Shown here piece by piece: positions 11,720 to 22,000 of a stretch of 64,000 nt of DNA. The stretch is from assembly GCF_020509005.1 (NCBI RefSeq), contig NC_063014.1, positions 1,612,001 through 1,676,000 of the forward strand. Direction: 5' to 3'. This DNA is from Fulvia fulva. Lineage: Eukaryota > Ascomycota > Dothideomycetes > Mycosphaerellales > Mycosphaerellaceae. Position numbers and translations under genes: made by a program. The notes under the pieces were generated by a model. It did not search any database, was not told where the DNA came from, and saw only the letters and a program-made list of their open reading frames with translations. Each line of letters opens with the position of its first letter. Within the stretch, counting starts at the first letter, position 1.

Positions 11720-13673
11720 ATGGCGGACGAGACCACTACCACCGCGCCAGTAGAGGCGCCAGCGGTAAGTATACGTGTCGCGTCACCATAAACCATATCA
11801 TCGTCGCTGAGACCTGCACAGCCTGCTGTTCCCGTCGAGTCTGATAAGCCCCCTGAGACGACTGGAACCAACGGAGAGGCTGCGGCGCCTAAGCCAGACG
11901 ACGAGACGACGACCGAGCATGAAAAGATCGAGGAGCCTGTCGCCAATGGCGACAACGCGCAAGACGGCGACGCTGACCAGGACGAGTCTTCTGCTGACTT
12001 GACCCCAGCGTCAGGCGGCAAGGACAAGAAGAGGAAGTCTACTGGCGGTGTGCCTGAACACAAGTCGAAGAAGGGCAAGAAGAACAGCAACAGGCCGCCG
12101 CCCAAACTGCACCTTGACTGCAAGCCAGGTCAGTTCTACTGGGCGCGTCTGAAGGGTTACCCTCCATGGCCAGCAGTCATCTGTGACGAGTCCATGCTGC
12201 CCGAGTCGCTTCTTGGGTCGCGTCCAGTCAGCACAGCACGCCCAGACGGTTCCATTCGCGACGACTTCAAGGAGGGCGGGAAAAACGCCAAGGAGCGCAC
12301 ATTCCCAATCATGTTTCTCGCGACGAACGAGTTGTAAGTACACCTCCGTCGCTTGGGCTACTCTCATATGACAAGCTAATCATGTTTCTGACAGCCAATG
12401 GATGATCAACACCTCTCTCACACCGCTTGAGCCTGAGGAGTGCAAGTCACTTCCTACTACGAAGATGACCAAGATGCTTCAGCAGGCATACCAGATCGCC
12501 TCGGAAGGTCACGACATCGAGTACTTCAAGGGCATCTTGCGCACATGGCAGGAAGAGCAAGAAGCGTACCGCCTCGCTGAGGAGGAGGCTGAGCGCGAAG
12601 CTGAGCGTCTTGCAGAGGAGCAAGCTGCGAAACTTGAGGCTGGAGAGGAAGCAGTCGTCGAGGAGAAGCCCCAGAAGAAGAAGGGACCACGCAAAAGCAA
12701 GGGCGGCGACGAAGATGTCGAGGTGGAGGACGCAGAGGCACCAAAATCCAGCAAGAAGCGTAAGAAGGATGCGGAAAGTGATGCCGATGCACCAAAGGTG
12801 AGTCCCACGTATGATGCAGATCGAGAACGTGTACTGACATCACAACAGCCAAAGAAGACGCCCAAGGTGACCAAGATTAACGCACCGAAGACACCTGGCA
12901 GTGAGGCTTCTGCAAAGAAGTCTACTGCCAAGCCTAAGAAGAAGGTGGTATCGGCGCCTAAGGAGGACGAGGGCGAGAACAAGCCTCAGCTCACCCAAGA
13001 GCAGAAGCTTGAGCAGCGTCAGAAGGCGATCTTGTACCTTCGTCATCGTCTGCAGAAGGGCTTCCTGTCACGCGACCAAGCACCCCAGGAGAGTGAGATG
13101 GCAAGCATGGCAGAGTTCTTCTCGCAGCTGGAGTCATACGAGGATCTGGAGCCATCCATTATTCGCGAGACCAAGATCCACAAGGTGCTCAAGGCCATCG
13201 TCAAGCTTGCGATGGTTCCCAGGGACGAGGACTTCAACTTCAAGAAGCGCAGCACGGCTCTCCTCGAGGTCTGGAACAAGCGCATGGAGGCTGATGGGGA
13301 TGCTGCACCTGCCGCTCCGGTTGTGAAGCCGGAGACTAACGGTGAGAAGGCAGCTGACAAGGACGCATCAGCAACACCAGCAGCACCAGCACCAGAGACC
13401 AAGGACACGGAGATGAAGGACGCTGAGCCAGAGGCGAAGGACACAGAGATGAAGGACGCCGACAAGCCTAGTGTCGAGACTGTAGAGGCCAAAGTGGGGA
13501 CTGCTGAGAAGACTGCCGATGAGATCGAGAAGAAGGTTGAGAGCGAAAAGCTGAACGCAACGTCTGAGCCTCCTCAACCTGATGCAGACAAGGCGGCAGA
13601 TGCACCGAAGAACGACCCCGTTGAGCCCGCGAGCCTTGGGAACGGCGCGACGGACGAGAAGGACGAGAAGTAG
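11720..13673 (+). CDS. PWWP-domain chromatin protein with LEDGF/TFIIS-N-like domain
   Basis: Four exons: 11720-11764, 11822-12333, 12395-12797, 12849-13673, giving 594 aa. Introns of 57, 61 and 51 nt begin GTAAGT, GTAAGT and GTGAGT and end in CAG. The last is a multiple of three and has a CTGAC branch site, so its retention would also be in frame. After an acidic, lysine-rich start comes a PWWP domain (FYWARLKGYPPWPAVI, closing at NEFQWMINTSLTPL). A charged coiled coil rich in Glu/Ala and a Lys-rich basic linker follow. A helical domain (LYLRHRLQKGFLSRDQ to LLEVWNKRM) resembles the LEDGF integrase-binding/TFIIS N-terminal fold. The tail contains near-repeats of DTEMKDAEPEAK. PWWP domains bind methylated nucleosomes, so a nuclear chromatin-reader role is likely. 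Confidence 0.88.
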
Positions 13674-14754
13674 GTCGAAGAGTGTGGAGACATTGTTTTG
13701 CGCGAAGGAGGACTTATGAACTAGCGATGCGGCTCGAAATCATTCTTGAGCATTGCCTGCCTGAAAGCAGACTAACTGCTCACCGTGATATGGTGAAGGC
13801 AAGGAATGGGCTTGAGAATTGATGACATGAGAAGGATAGCTTGTGTATATTAGCTGGCTGCGAGTATGACAAGTGTTGTAGCAGCTCTCTCATGGACATT
13901 GCTTGAGCTCGGCAGATGAATGTCTGTCGCTTCACGTGAAAGTGGTCTGACTTGTCGGCATATGGTCTTTCGTGGTAGCTTTCCGCACTGGAGAGTTTGC
14001 ATCTTGCTACAGCAACGAGGAACAGTGCAGACCTGGATCACGGATAGCTCTCTGCGGGATATATTGCCCCGCCGAGCGTGAATGGAGTCGTGCTGATCGT
14101 GCACGACATTGGCGTTGCAGCAAGTAATGCAGGATTGAGTTCCGCTCATGCACGGAGCTGGATGGGGAAGGAATGGACCCTGAATGGCTTGGTGTGACAC
14201 GCGCTCGGTAAGAGATGCAGTCATGGCAGTTGCCTCTGGAGCATGGTGAAGTCAAGGAGTCAAGTGGTCAATATGCAATACTCCTCCCGTTGGAAAGCAA
14301 GACAGGGCACGAGACATCACGGATCAAGGCCGACGTTGTTTGCCGGCTTGAAGCGAGATGCCTTTCGTCAGGTGGGCAGAAGGAAAAGCTACCAGATGGA
14401 GCTCTACATGTACTTACTACTAGACTACCGCAGCTCTGGACTGGCGTCTACTGTTTTCATTTGACCAGTAAACCATGCTAGCTTCTTCTCTCTGCGCCCA
14501 TATGATCCATTCCATCCTGCCGTCGTGCCTGATGTGCTGCTCTCCATCAACGACCTGCACCATTCACCACCGCCACCTTATCAGCGCCGCATCAGGACTA
14601 CGCACCACGCCCATCAAGTACAAGTGAGGGGAAAGAGAAGGAGCGGCACCGATCAAGACATCGCCAATGGCCGACTGATCAAGCAAGAACACTCCAAGTC
14701 ACGAATCCTGTCGCAACATCCAGCAACACATCACCTCACCTCACCAGTCGAGGC
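13674..14754. other. Intergenic, no gene seen
   Basis: About 1.1 kb between the PWWP gene and the cyclin gene, holding the 3' UTR of one and the promoter of the other. Only short shadow frames are present. The last ~230 bases are C/A-rich, as in many fungal leaders. Confidence 0.5.
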
Positions 14755-15684
14755 ATGGACGATGGCGCCTCACACCCGCTGGCTGTCTCCGACCCAGCAC
14801 CCCCAGGCTCGCCGCCTCCACCACCAGACCCAAACGTAGACGATGCCACCGCCGCAGTCCCACTATGTCCCACGCCGACCCCCAAAACAGACGACCCCCT
14901 CCACCTCTCCAGCGAACAATGGGACATCAACTCCGTCTCCGCCCTCGGCGCCCTGCGCATGCTCATCGAAGCCCTCGACAAACTCGCCAACGCAACCGGC
15001 GACGTCCCACCTACCCCACCAGTCTCCCGCCCAACTACACCCAGCAAGCTAGGCTTTGAAAAGCGCCACTTTCGCAAATCCTCCTCCTCCCTTCGCCTTG
15101 CTCAGGGAGCCTCTGGTGTCCCGGCAACACCCATCGGCTCCCCGGAAGCTCACCCTCACGAACCTTTGACAGTCGAAATTGGCGCCCACGCTCAAGATAT
15201 GCACATTCAACACGCGGCTCTCGCACGTCGCTTCTTCTCCAAGACAGCTCCGCCTTTCACACTCTCCGCATATCTCATGCGCCTGCACCAATACTGTCCC
15301 CACAGCCCGGGCGTATACCTCGCCGCCTCGGCTTACATCCACCACCTCTGCGCCGCGGAGCTAATCGTGCCTGCGACGAGTCGCACGATCCATCGATTGA
15401 GTCTCGCGGCAATAAGAGTTGCGGCCAAGGCGTTGGAGGACAATAAGTGGGCGCAAGAGCGGGTTGCGAAGGTGGGCGGGGTGAGTAATGGGCAGTTGTT
15501 GAGTTTGGAGGTGACGATGTGCTTTTTGTTGGATTTTGAGTTGTATGTGGATGAGAGGATCATGGCTAGGAGGATGTTTCTGTTGCAGGAGGCGGCGGCT
15601 ACGAGGCATGGGATGGGGAGTGGGGGGAAGTTGGGAGAGCAGTTTAAGTTGAGGTTGCCGATGAGGGTGAGGGGGAATAAGTGA
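14755..15684 (+). CDS. PHO80/PCL-type cyclin
   Basis: Single exon, 309 aa. The N-terminal ~140 residues are Pro/Ser/Thr-rich with several TP and SP sites. Residues ~150-270 form a cyclin box of the Pho80 type, with landmarks MRLHQYCPHSPGVYLAASAY, the RLSLAAIRVAAK helix, AKVGGVS and LEVTMCFLLDFELYV. Proteins of this family activate Pho85-like cyclin-dependent kinases that act in phosphate, glycogen and polarity control. Which Pho85 partner cyclin this is cannot be told from the sequence. The codons switch from C-ending to G-ending about two thirds along the gene. Confidence 0.88.
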   Translation: MDDGASHPLAVSDPAPPGSPPPPPDPNVDDATAAVPLCPTPTPKTDDPLHLSSEQWDINSVSALGALRMLIEALDKLANATGDVPPTPPVSRPTTPSKLGFEKRHFRKSSSSLRLAQGASGVPATPIGSPEAHPHEPLTVEIGAHAQDMHIQHAALARRFFSKTAPPFTLSAYLMRLHQYCPHSPGVYLAASAYIHHLCAAELIVPATSRTIHRLSLAAIRVAAKALEDNKWAQERVAKVGGVSNGQLLSLEVTMCFLLDFELYVDERIMARRMFLLQEAAATRHGMGSGGKLGEQFKLRLPMRVRGNK

Positions 15685-15697
15685 AGTGAAATGAACC

Positions 15698-15733
<36 letters not shown>
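15698..15733 (+). repeat. (ATG)12 microsatellite
   Basis: Twelve uninterrupted ATG units, starting 14 bases after the stop codon of the cyclin gene and therefore probably in its 3' UTR. Confidence 0.95.
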
Positions 15734-15735
<2 letters not shown>

Positions 15736-17510
15736 GGACACGGCAGAAAGAGCAGTAAGAGCATGAGGCAGGGAGTTTATGGGTGGGTTGGGCTGCATAG
15801 CGCGTGGCGTTCTTCTTCGTCTGAATGGTGAGCGTTAAGCAGGATACCCACAAAGGCGTTGCTATTCTTTGATTGAGTATGGGTTTGCCATAGCTTACAC
15901 ATTGCTTCGAATGCGTTACTCGGCTCGCTATGTTACGTTCGGGAATACGAGAGTTGAGCGAGGAATTGGACGGCAGTTGCGGAAGACCAATGATGATCAG
16001 ATCTTTCGAACGATGATTCCTCACGAAGAGTGGTTCCAAACAGGTCTTCATCACGATACGGAACGCATGTCAGAATAGTCTCGCAGAAGGTTGTATGGCT
16101 GCACGTTCATTGGGACCACTTTCTGGAATAGGATGAAGTCTGTCATTAAGCTGCAGACAGATCGAGGTGTGATGGCAAAGGCCCGACTGTCATCCTGGCT
16201 TTCGATGGTATGATTTCTCGGGAGATCTTGTCTCTGATCAGCTGGACACGGAACTTCCAGAGTCCCAGTGTCCGGCTTTCGAAATGGCCTCACTGAAGCG
16301 ATGTCACAGTGTTGAGGGCCATGTTGGTTCTTTACTCTGGGTCTTGATGATCATGGTCTACTTGATCTGGTGCCGATACTACTTACCGTACAGCATAATT
16401 TCATGCGCCACAGTCTTTGAAAGCTCCAGCAAACAGTTCTCCAGCTCGACATGGTATCGTATCCTTGATCTCCATGCGTGGTATGTCCAAGTGGCTGAGA
16501 AGCGCCTCTTTGGGGCCGAAAGTGATTGACGGTGGTTTAGCGATGCTCGGTCATCAGTATCGCGGAGCATGCAATGCCCGACGGGCAGTTGTCGAACCTG
16601 CCGTCCGCGGTATCAATGTATCATACGGATCTAAGCCCTTCCAGCCGGATCTAAGAGGTGTCGTGACCCAGGCACGATGGATTAGCAGGATCATTAAGGC
16701 ATACATTCAGCCTCAGGCTGTGCGATTCTTGTCGACCAGTGCTTTCAGCTTGACATGGATTTGCGGTGGGCGGTAGGGACGGCGCGAGGCCGCAGATGGT
16801 ATTACACAGGTACAGAGTATGTGTGTAAGGATGGGAGGGTTGCTCGTGCATGGAAAAGTCCAACAAGCCGTGCACGGAGAGTGCAGCATGTGGCCGGCTT
16901 GAGGTTGGAAGGGTGTGGTTGTTACGACCGCCCTTTCGGTCGCTGGAGGCGGAGGCGGAAGAACATGGCCTCGGTCAACGGTCGCATAGAGATGCTTGAC
17001 ATGGACTGTGGTACATGCGATTGTGCATATTGGAAGCCGAACAAAATTGTTAATCAGATCGCTGACGGTGAAATGACCAAGACGCGCAAGGACTACAGAC
17101 CGACAGAATGGCGAGCAGCAGGCCGCCGCCACTGTTACTCCCGCTATCAGGCATCCTGCGTACCTGCTTGATCGACGCATGTTCGCATGCGAGTTGAGCA
17201 TGGAGAGGAACGGGTGTAGTGCGAATGGCTGGTGTCCAAATTTGATGTATTCTGGTTGTTGGTGCCTTGAACTGAGCCTCTCGCGCTTGTGGCCCGTGCG
17301 TGTTTGCGAGAAGGCGCACAGCCGCAGACTTCGAAACGGTCGAACAGCCCTTGGACACCACGTGGACACCACTGATTTTACAGAGTCCGGCGTCGGGTCT
17401 GCCAAGCCAGCACATTACCAGTCACCCCCCTAGGCACCAGTCAGGGTCTTATAGCGTCTTCATCCGAAGGACACATCAACGCTACCCATTGACCAGCTAC
17501 TGCCTTCACA
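15734..17510. other. Intergenic, no gene seen
   Basis: Frames of up to 230 codons occur here on both strands but overlap each other, have no recognisable motifs and lack credible introns. The region probably carries regulatory sequence only. Confidence 0.45.
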
Positions 17511-18965
17511 ATGTGTGTTATCGACCAGAAGACGTACGTCCACGACGGTGGACGAGAGGAGATTGTTGAGAAGCGCCATTACTGTCACAAAGCCGTTGGC
17601 AGGACACTCTGTCGCCATATCGAGAGACGGGACCTAGGCGTCGTCAGGACCGTCGAACGCAGGCCTTCTCTGAGCCGCAACATAGCTTCGGAGCCTGTGG
17701 TCACTACCAGCAGAGACGGTCGCGAACGCAAGATGTATCCACTCAGCAGCCTCAGCCGGCGACCCAGCAAGAGGACCTCATCTGGCCAGGCCTCTGTCAC
17801 AAGCACTGCCTCGCCTGTGGACAGTGCAGCCTCTTTGTCGTCTTCGATCCCGCCAGTGTATAAACAGGTCCGACCAGAAGCTCCTATGCCACCGCCCACC
17901 TACAAGACATACCCATCCGCTCGACAGATGACACCCATGTCACCCATTCCACCTCCGGACCCAAGAAGGACCGTCAGACCCGATGGCACTGCTAGCCATG
18001 ATCGCCCACCGTCACTGGAGATGCCTCGAGCCACTTTCATCGAGCGAACACCTATCCCTCGACAGAGCTCATGGTCCAGCACAAACGCCGATGTCGATCA
18101 ATTAGAGGACCTACCCCCTCGGCCCTCCAGCAGAAGAGTCTCCTTCCGCGAACGCCGTCCAAGCATCTCCATCGACATCGACGCCGCTACCAACCACTAC
18201 CCCTCGCGCGCCGGCGCTTCATCGCCAGGCCTCAGCCACCTTCCCAAAATCTCCACCACAAGCAAAGGCCACGCCCGCGTCGACTCCGTCCGCGACGAAG
18301 GAGATCAAGCCCGACGAGAACAAGCCCGCCTCTCAGGTACCGACCACCGCCAACGCGCTCGCCTCTCCCGTGATGCAGAGCAAGCTGTCCGTCAGCGCGC
18401 GGAAGCCCTGCAACGGGAGAGAGACGCTTCCTCTTCATCTTCCCGTGAGCGGAGAGAACGGAACAGGCGCGAACCTCAGAATGCTCTTGAAGGCACGCCA
18501 GTGCCACTGCCACGTCAAAGCGATGCAATGCAGCGCCGTATTGACGCGGAGATGGCACAGATCGCACGGGAGCAGAGGGAAGCTGAGGAGCGGCGAAGGC
18601 GTGAGGCGAGTCCGAGTTCGACGTCTGGGAGGAGTTATACGTTCCCTCCCTCCTCGCCACTTTCTGCCAGACGGTCCTCCAACTTACCGGTCGCTGTGCA
18701 TCATTATCGTCCTGGTAGTAGTAGTAAAGGAGGGGATGCGATTGCGGAGCGGGGTAAGGAGGTTATTGAGCGGTATGCGAGAGCGAGTGCGGAGCTGCAG
18801 CAGATGAGTGAGGCGATGGCGTATATGGAGCTGAGGGCTGAGGAGGGTGATGAGGTTGATGAGGAGGAGGGGTATGAGTTGCGGTCTGGTGGGAGGGATG
18901 AGAGGAGAGTTAGGAGGGGTGGGGATGGGAGGGAGAGAGGGGGTGATGGAGGGTATTATCAGTAA
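17511..18965 (+). CDS. Hypothetical disordered/coiled-coil protein
   Basis: Single exon, 484 aa. The start is chosen at ATG 17511 because the N-terminus (MCVIDQKTYVHDGGREE) is Cys/His-containing and compact, unlike the rest. It is followed by a long Ser/Pro/Arg-rich disordered region with SH3-type proline runs (PPVYKQVRPEAPMPPP) and then a highly charged Arg/Glu/Gln segment (about residues 265-370) that could form a coiled coil. It ends in acidic and Gly/Arg-rich sequence. No enzymatic domain is visible and no name can be given. Codon use changes from C-ending to G-ending in the last third. Confidence 0.7.
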   Translation: MCVIDQKTYVHDGGREEIVEKRHYCHKAVGRTLCRHIERRDLGVVRTVERRPSLSRNIASEPVVTTSRDGRERKMYPLSSLSRRPSKRTSSGQASVTSTASPVDSAASLSSSIPPVYKQVRPEAPMPPPTYKTYPSARQMTPMSPIPPPDPRRTVRPDGTASHDRPPSLEMPRATFIERTPIPRQSSWSSTNADVDQLEDLPPRPSSRRVSFRERRPSISIDIDAATNHYPSRAGASSPGLSHLPKISTTSKGHARVDSVRDEGDQARREQARLSGTDHRQRARLSRDAEQAVRQRAEALQRERDASSSSSRERRERNRREPQNALEGTPVPLPRQSDAMQRRIDAEMAQIAREQREAEERRRREASPSSTSGRSYTFPPSSPLSARRSSNLPVAVHHYRPGSSSKGGDAIAERGKEVIERYARASAELQQMSEAMAYMELRAEEGDEVDEEEGYELRSGGRDERRVRRGGDGRERGGDGGYYQ

Positions 18966-19144
18966 CGTGTCATGTCATGCATGACAGGGCCTTGATGCAG
19001 AGAGCGAAGTGATGTAGCATAGACTGTACAACAAGTGTTCTGAATCCATGCGAAATGTCACGGCCCGAACGTGAGATAGTGAGCCTGTCTTGAAATGGTG
19101 GCGAAGAGTCTCTCGACCCCTTGATCGGTGGCACTACACTACCT

Positions 19145-21457
19145 CTAAAAGTGCAACTCGTCAACAACATCCTCCGCCCCTCCCACCTCCCTCCCACACC
19201 GCCAACTCTGACTTCCACCCTTCAACCGCCTCCCATACGTCCCTCCCTCCCCCCTCCCCTTCGGCGTCCTCTCAAACGTAAGCAACCCACCGGCCGTCCT
19301 GTCCGCATTAGAAACCACAACTTCCTCCCCACCCTCCAACACCGCCACGCCCGCTACAGACCCAAAGAATCGAATCTCCTGCCACGCATTATACGATCCA
19401 GACCCACCACCACTCTTGTCGTAAATTCTAACAACATCATCGTTCTCCGCGGCAATGAGAGCGCCATCGTCGGTGAAAGTGAGGGATCGAGCGCAAGTCA
19501 TGGCGCTGGGGAGATTGTTCAAAGGCTTCGCCCAATTCCGCGCGTCCCAGACGAGGACTGTCCCATCCTGCGCTCCTGTAGCGACGTAACGTCCACAGGG
19601 TGACCAGTCGCATGCGAAAGCGTGATCGGTGTGCTCTTTGAGCGTGACGAGCGTGGTGCCTCGCTCGGCGTCTGTGATGAGAGTTTCTTGGCTGTCACCT
19701 ACTAACACGCGGAGTCGGCGGTCGGGGGATGTGGCTGCGCAGTTGATGGCGTGTTCGTATGAGAAGGTGTTGGTGAATTGCAGCCGGCGTACGTCCATTA
19801 TGCGGACTTTGCAGTCGTTGGAGCAGAAGACTGCTTGGGTGAGGCCGGAGCGGCGGGCCGGGTAGTCGTGGATGTGGGTTACGAGGCCGTTGTAGGCGTG
19901 GGTCACGTAGCCTTCGGAGGGGGTGTTGGAGGGACTGGACAGATTGAGGACGGCGTATTCGCCGTAGAAGCCACCGGCTAGAAGGACTGGACTGCTGGTG
20001 CTATGGCTGGATGTTAAGGTTTCGGTGGCAGAGAGACATGTGATTCTAAAACCTGCAGCGCAGTTCGCAGGACTTGAGAGGTCCATGACGGTCTCATCGG
20101 TGGAAGGACATGACAAGGATGCTTGCTTCACCTCGTTACCGGCCGCATAGAGCAGGGTATTACGGTTGCAAGCTGTCAGCACATTGCGAAGCTGGTAGTG
20201 GTTGAATCTCGCTCTGCGTCCAGGGAGAAATGACCGGAAGCTGAAGAGACGCTCTTCTTCTGCCAGCGGGTGAGGTTGTGAATGGGTCATATAGGACGAC
20301 GTGGATCGTGAGGGGTGAAGCATATCTCGAGCGGTGTTGGCATCGCAGCGAGAGGGACCGATCAGCTTCCAGCGCAGACCTTGCATGTCCACCTCTTGTG
20401 ATCGAACTTGTTTCCGCGTAACGGGGTGATCTGACCTGCCGATCCGTATCGATGACTGCAGTCCTGGCTCGAACTTCGGAAGCCGCTTGTCATGCATCGA
20501 TCGCAGCCTCCAGCTGTCCATGAAATCGGCAAAGTCGTAATTACGTCGAGGGTCGTCTACTGGCATTGCATCGTCATCAAGTTCCATTTCATCTTCGTAA
20601 GCGTGCGTTGGAGTCATTTGATTGGCGTTGGAGTATTGAATGCTGCTAGCATCTGCTTCACGTGCCGGCATCGTTTGTACATGTGATGATACATTCTGGT
20701 AGGATGTGCGCCGCGACACAGTCCGTGAGCTGTTCGTAGATAGAGTGTTGGGTGTGGCGCGGGAAGAGGGAGGTCGCGATGATGCCACAGAGCCCCGGCC
20801 ATGTAAATCTGAGCTTGAGATCGCAGCAGGCCGCACTACTACGTTCATTCTGTCGTGAAGTCGTCCATCAGACGGTCGTCCTTGGAGCGGCAATCGCAAC
20901 CTTCGGCCGTCTTCCTCCTCCCTGATCTCGCTCGTTTCTGGTCGCGGATGATCTCTCCTGCGTAGATCATGCTCTGTTGAATGTACTGCTCGTGCATCAT
21001 GCCGCGAGTCAAAGCGGTCCAGTAAAGGTAGTGTATTGGAGGCGATATATGCATCGCTGGTGTTGTGTACAGGGGTATCAGTCATAAGGATTTCATTGGG
21101 TTCGTCAGTCGGTAATTCGTTGTCGTGGTTCGTGCTGAGGGCAACACCGCCCTCGTGCTCATCATCGTCGTCGTCGTAGATGTAGTCGTAATGTACGTTG
21201 TAGTGTATGGGTAAAGGATGTCGATCTAGTGCAGCTCCGGGCAAGGACAAAGGCAGGCCCGCATTAGGACAGAAGATGGGCTCCGAATGCCGAGCGACGC
21301 ATGCTGTCTGGGTAGTGAACATGTTCTCGTCTACAGCACGTCGCCTCCTGACTTTGGGCCTGCTCGTGAACGTAGGCCGGCACTTTGCAAGCGGAGAGGG
21401 CTTTCGCGGACTGCTGAAGTAGAAAATGTCCGCCATTTGCTCACATGAGCAGGGCAC
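19145..21457 (-). CDS. WD40-repeat protein, uncharacterised
   Basis: Single exon, 770 aa from ATG 21457; ATG 21436 (MADIFYF) is an equally plausible start. The first ~330 residues are disordered, with an acidic run (YDDDDDEHEGG) and Arg/Ser-rich parts. A conserved-looking stretch (NYDFADFMDSWRLRSMHD) precedes the propeller. WD40-type repeats follow from about residue 400. The clearest is at ~605-640 (ACDWSPCGRYVATGAQDG, then VLVWDARNW), with another at ~655-680 (SLTFTDDGALIAAENDD). WD40 propellers are protein-interaction scaffolds, and no partner is evident here. Its 3' end lies 180 bp from the 3' end of the gene ending at 18965 (convergent pair). Confidence 0.82.
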   Translation of the reverse strand: MPCSCEQMADIFYFSSPRKPSPLAKCRPTFTSRPKVRRRRAVDENMFTTQTACVARHSEPIFCPNAGLPLSLPGAALDRHPLPIHYNVHYDYIYDDDDDEHEGGVALSTNHDNELPTDEPNEILMTDTPVHNTSDAYIASNTLPLLDRFDSRHDARAVHSTEHDLRRRDHPRPETSEIREEEDGRRLRLPLQGRPSDGRLHDRMNVVVRPAAISSSDLHGRGSVASSRPPSSRATPNTLSTNSSRTVSRRTSYQNVSSHVQTMPAREADASSIQYSNANQMTPTHAYEDEMELDDDAMPVDDPRRNYDFADFMDSWRLRSMHDKRLPKFEPGLQSSIRIGRSDHPVTRKQVRSQEVDMQGLRWKLIGPSRCDANTARDMLHPSRSTSSYMTHSQPHPLAEEERLFSFRSFLPGRRARFNHYQLRNVLTACNRNTLLYAAGNEVKQASLSCPSTDETVMDLSSPANCAAGFRITCLSATETLTSSHSTSSPVLLAGGFYGEYAVLNLSSPSNTPSEGYVTHAYNGLVTHIHDYPARRSGLTQAVFCSNDCKVRIMDVRRLQFTNTFSYEHAINCAATSPDRRLRVLVGDSQETLITDAERGTTLVTLKEHTDHAFACDWSPCGRYVATGAQDGTVLVWDARNWAKPLNNLPSAMTCARSLTFTDDGALIAAENDDVVRIYDKSGGGSGSYNAWQEIRFFGSVAGVAVLEGGEEVVVSNADRTAGGLLTFERTPKGRGEGGTYGRRLKGGSQSWRCGREVGGAEDVVDELHF

Positions 21458-21566
21458 CGCGTGGACGGCTCAAGGTACCATTGACAGCGGCGGTGCTCGT
21501 CGGGACGAGCAGATACGTTCTCGTGGGATTCCTTCAGCTGTCAAGCAATGTCTGGTCGGTACGGAA

Positions 21567-21601
21567 GCGTGGTGCGTGGTGCGTGGTGCGTGGTGCGTGG
21601 T
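21567..21601 (+). repeat. Five tandem copies of GCGTGGT
   Basis: Perfect 7-bp tandem repeat, 35 bp, in the divergent promoter region upstream of the WD40 gene. Confidence 0.9.
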
Positions 21602-21969
21602 GCGGTCGAACGCTAGAGAAAGCTGTGCCTGTGAATCACACGCAGCAGCAGGGATGGCGTTGGAAGTCCGAAGACAGACGCGCTGCGGGGAGAAGGACGT
21701 CGTCTGCGCTCTGCGGCAAGGAAATGATATCGACAGCGTGACCAGGAAGCCCGCCGCAGCGGTTCCTCTAAGAGAAGTGGGAATATTGTTGGCCCCCAGC
21801 AGCTGCGGGTGGGAGTGACGGACCTGAGTGCTGGGTTCGGCGGATTGTGTCAAGATTCGCCTCGTCCGGTGCAGCGCATTGCGATTGTCCCCAGCGGTGA
21901 CAGCTGCACGCGGCGGGCAGGTAGAATTGGGGTCTCGTGATGGTGTCTGTACAACAGCAGTGAAAGGAA

Positions 21970-21997
<28 letters not shown>
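21970..21997 (+). repeat. (GT)14 microsatellite
   Basis: Uninterrupted GT dinucleotide run, intergenic. Confidence 0.95.

Positions 21998-22000
<3 letters not shown>

Noticed and set aside
16713..17405. 230-codon frame on the minus strand
   Set aside because: No motif, overlapped by other frames, no credible start context.
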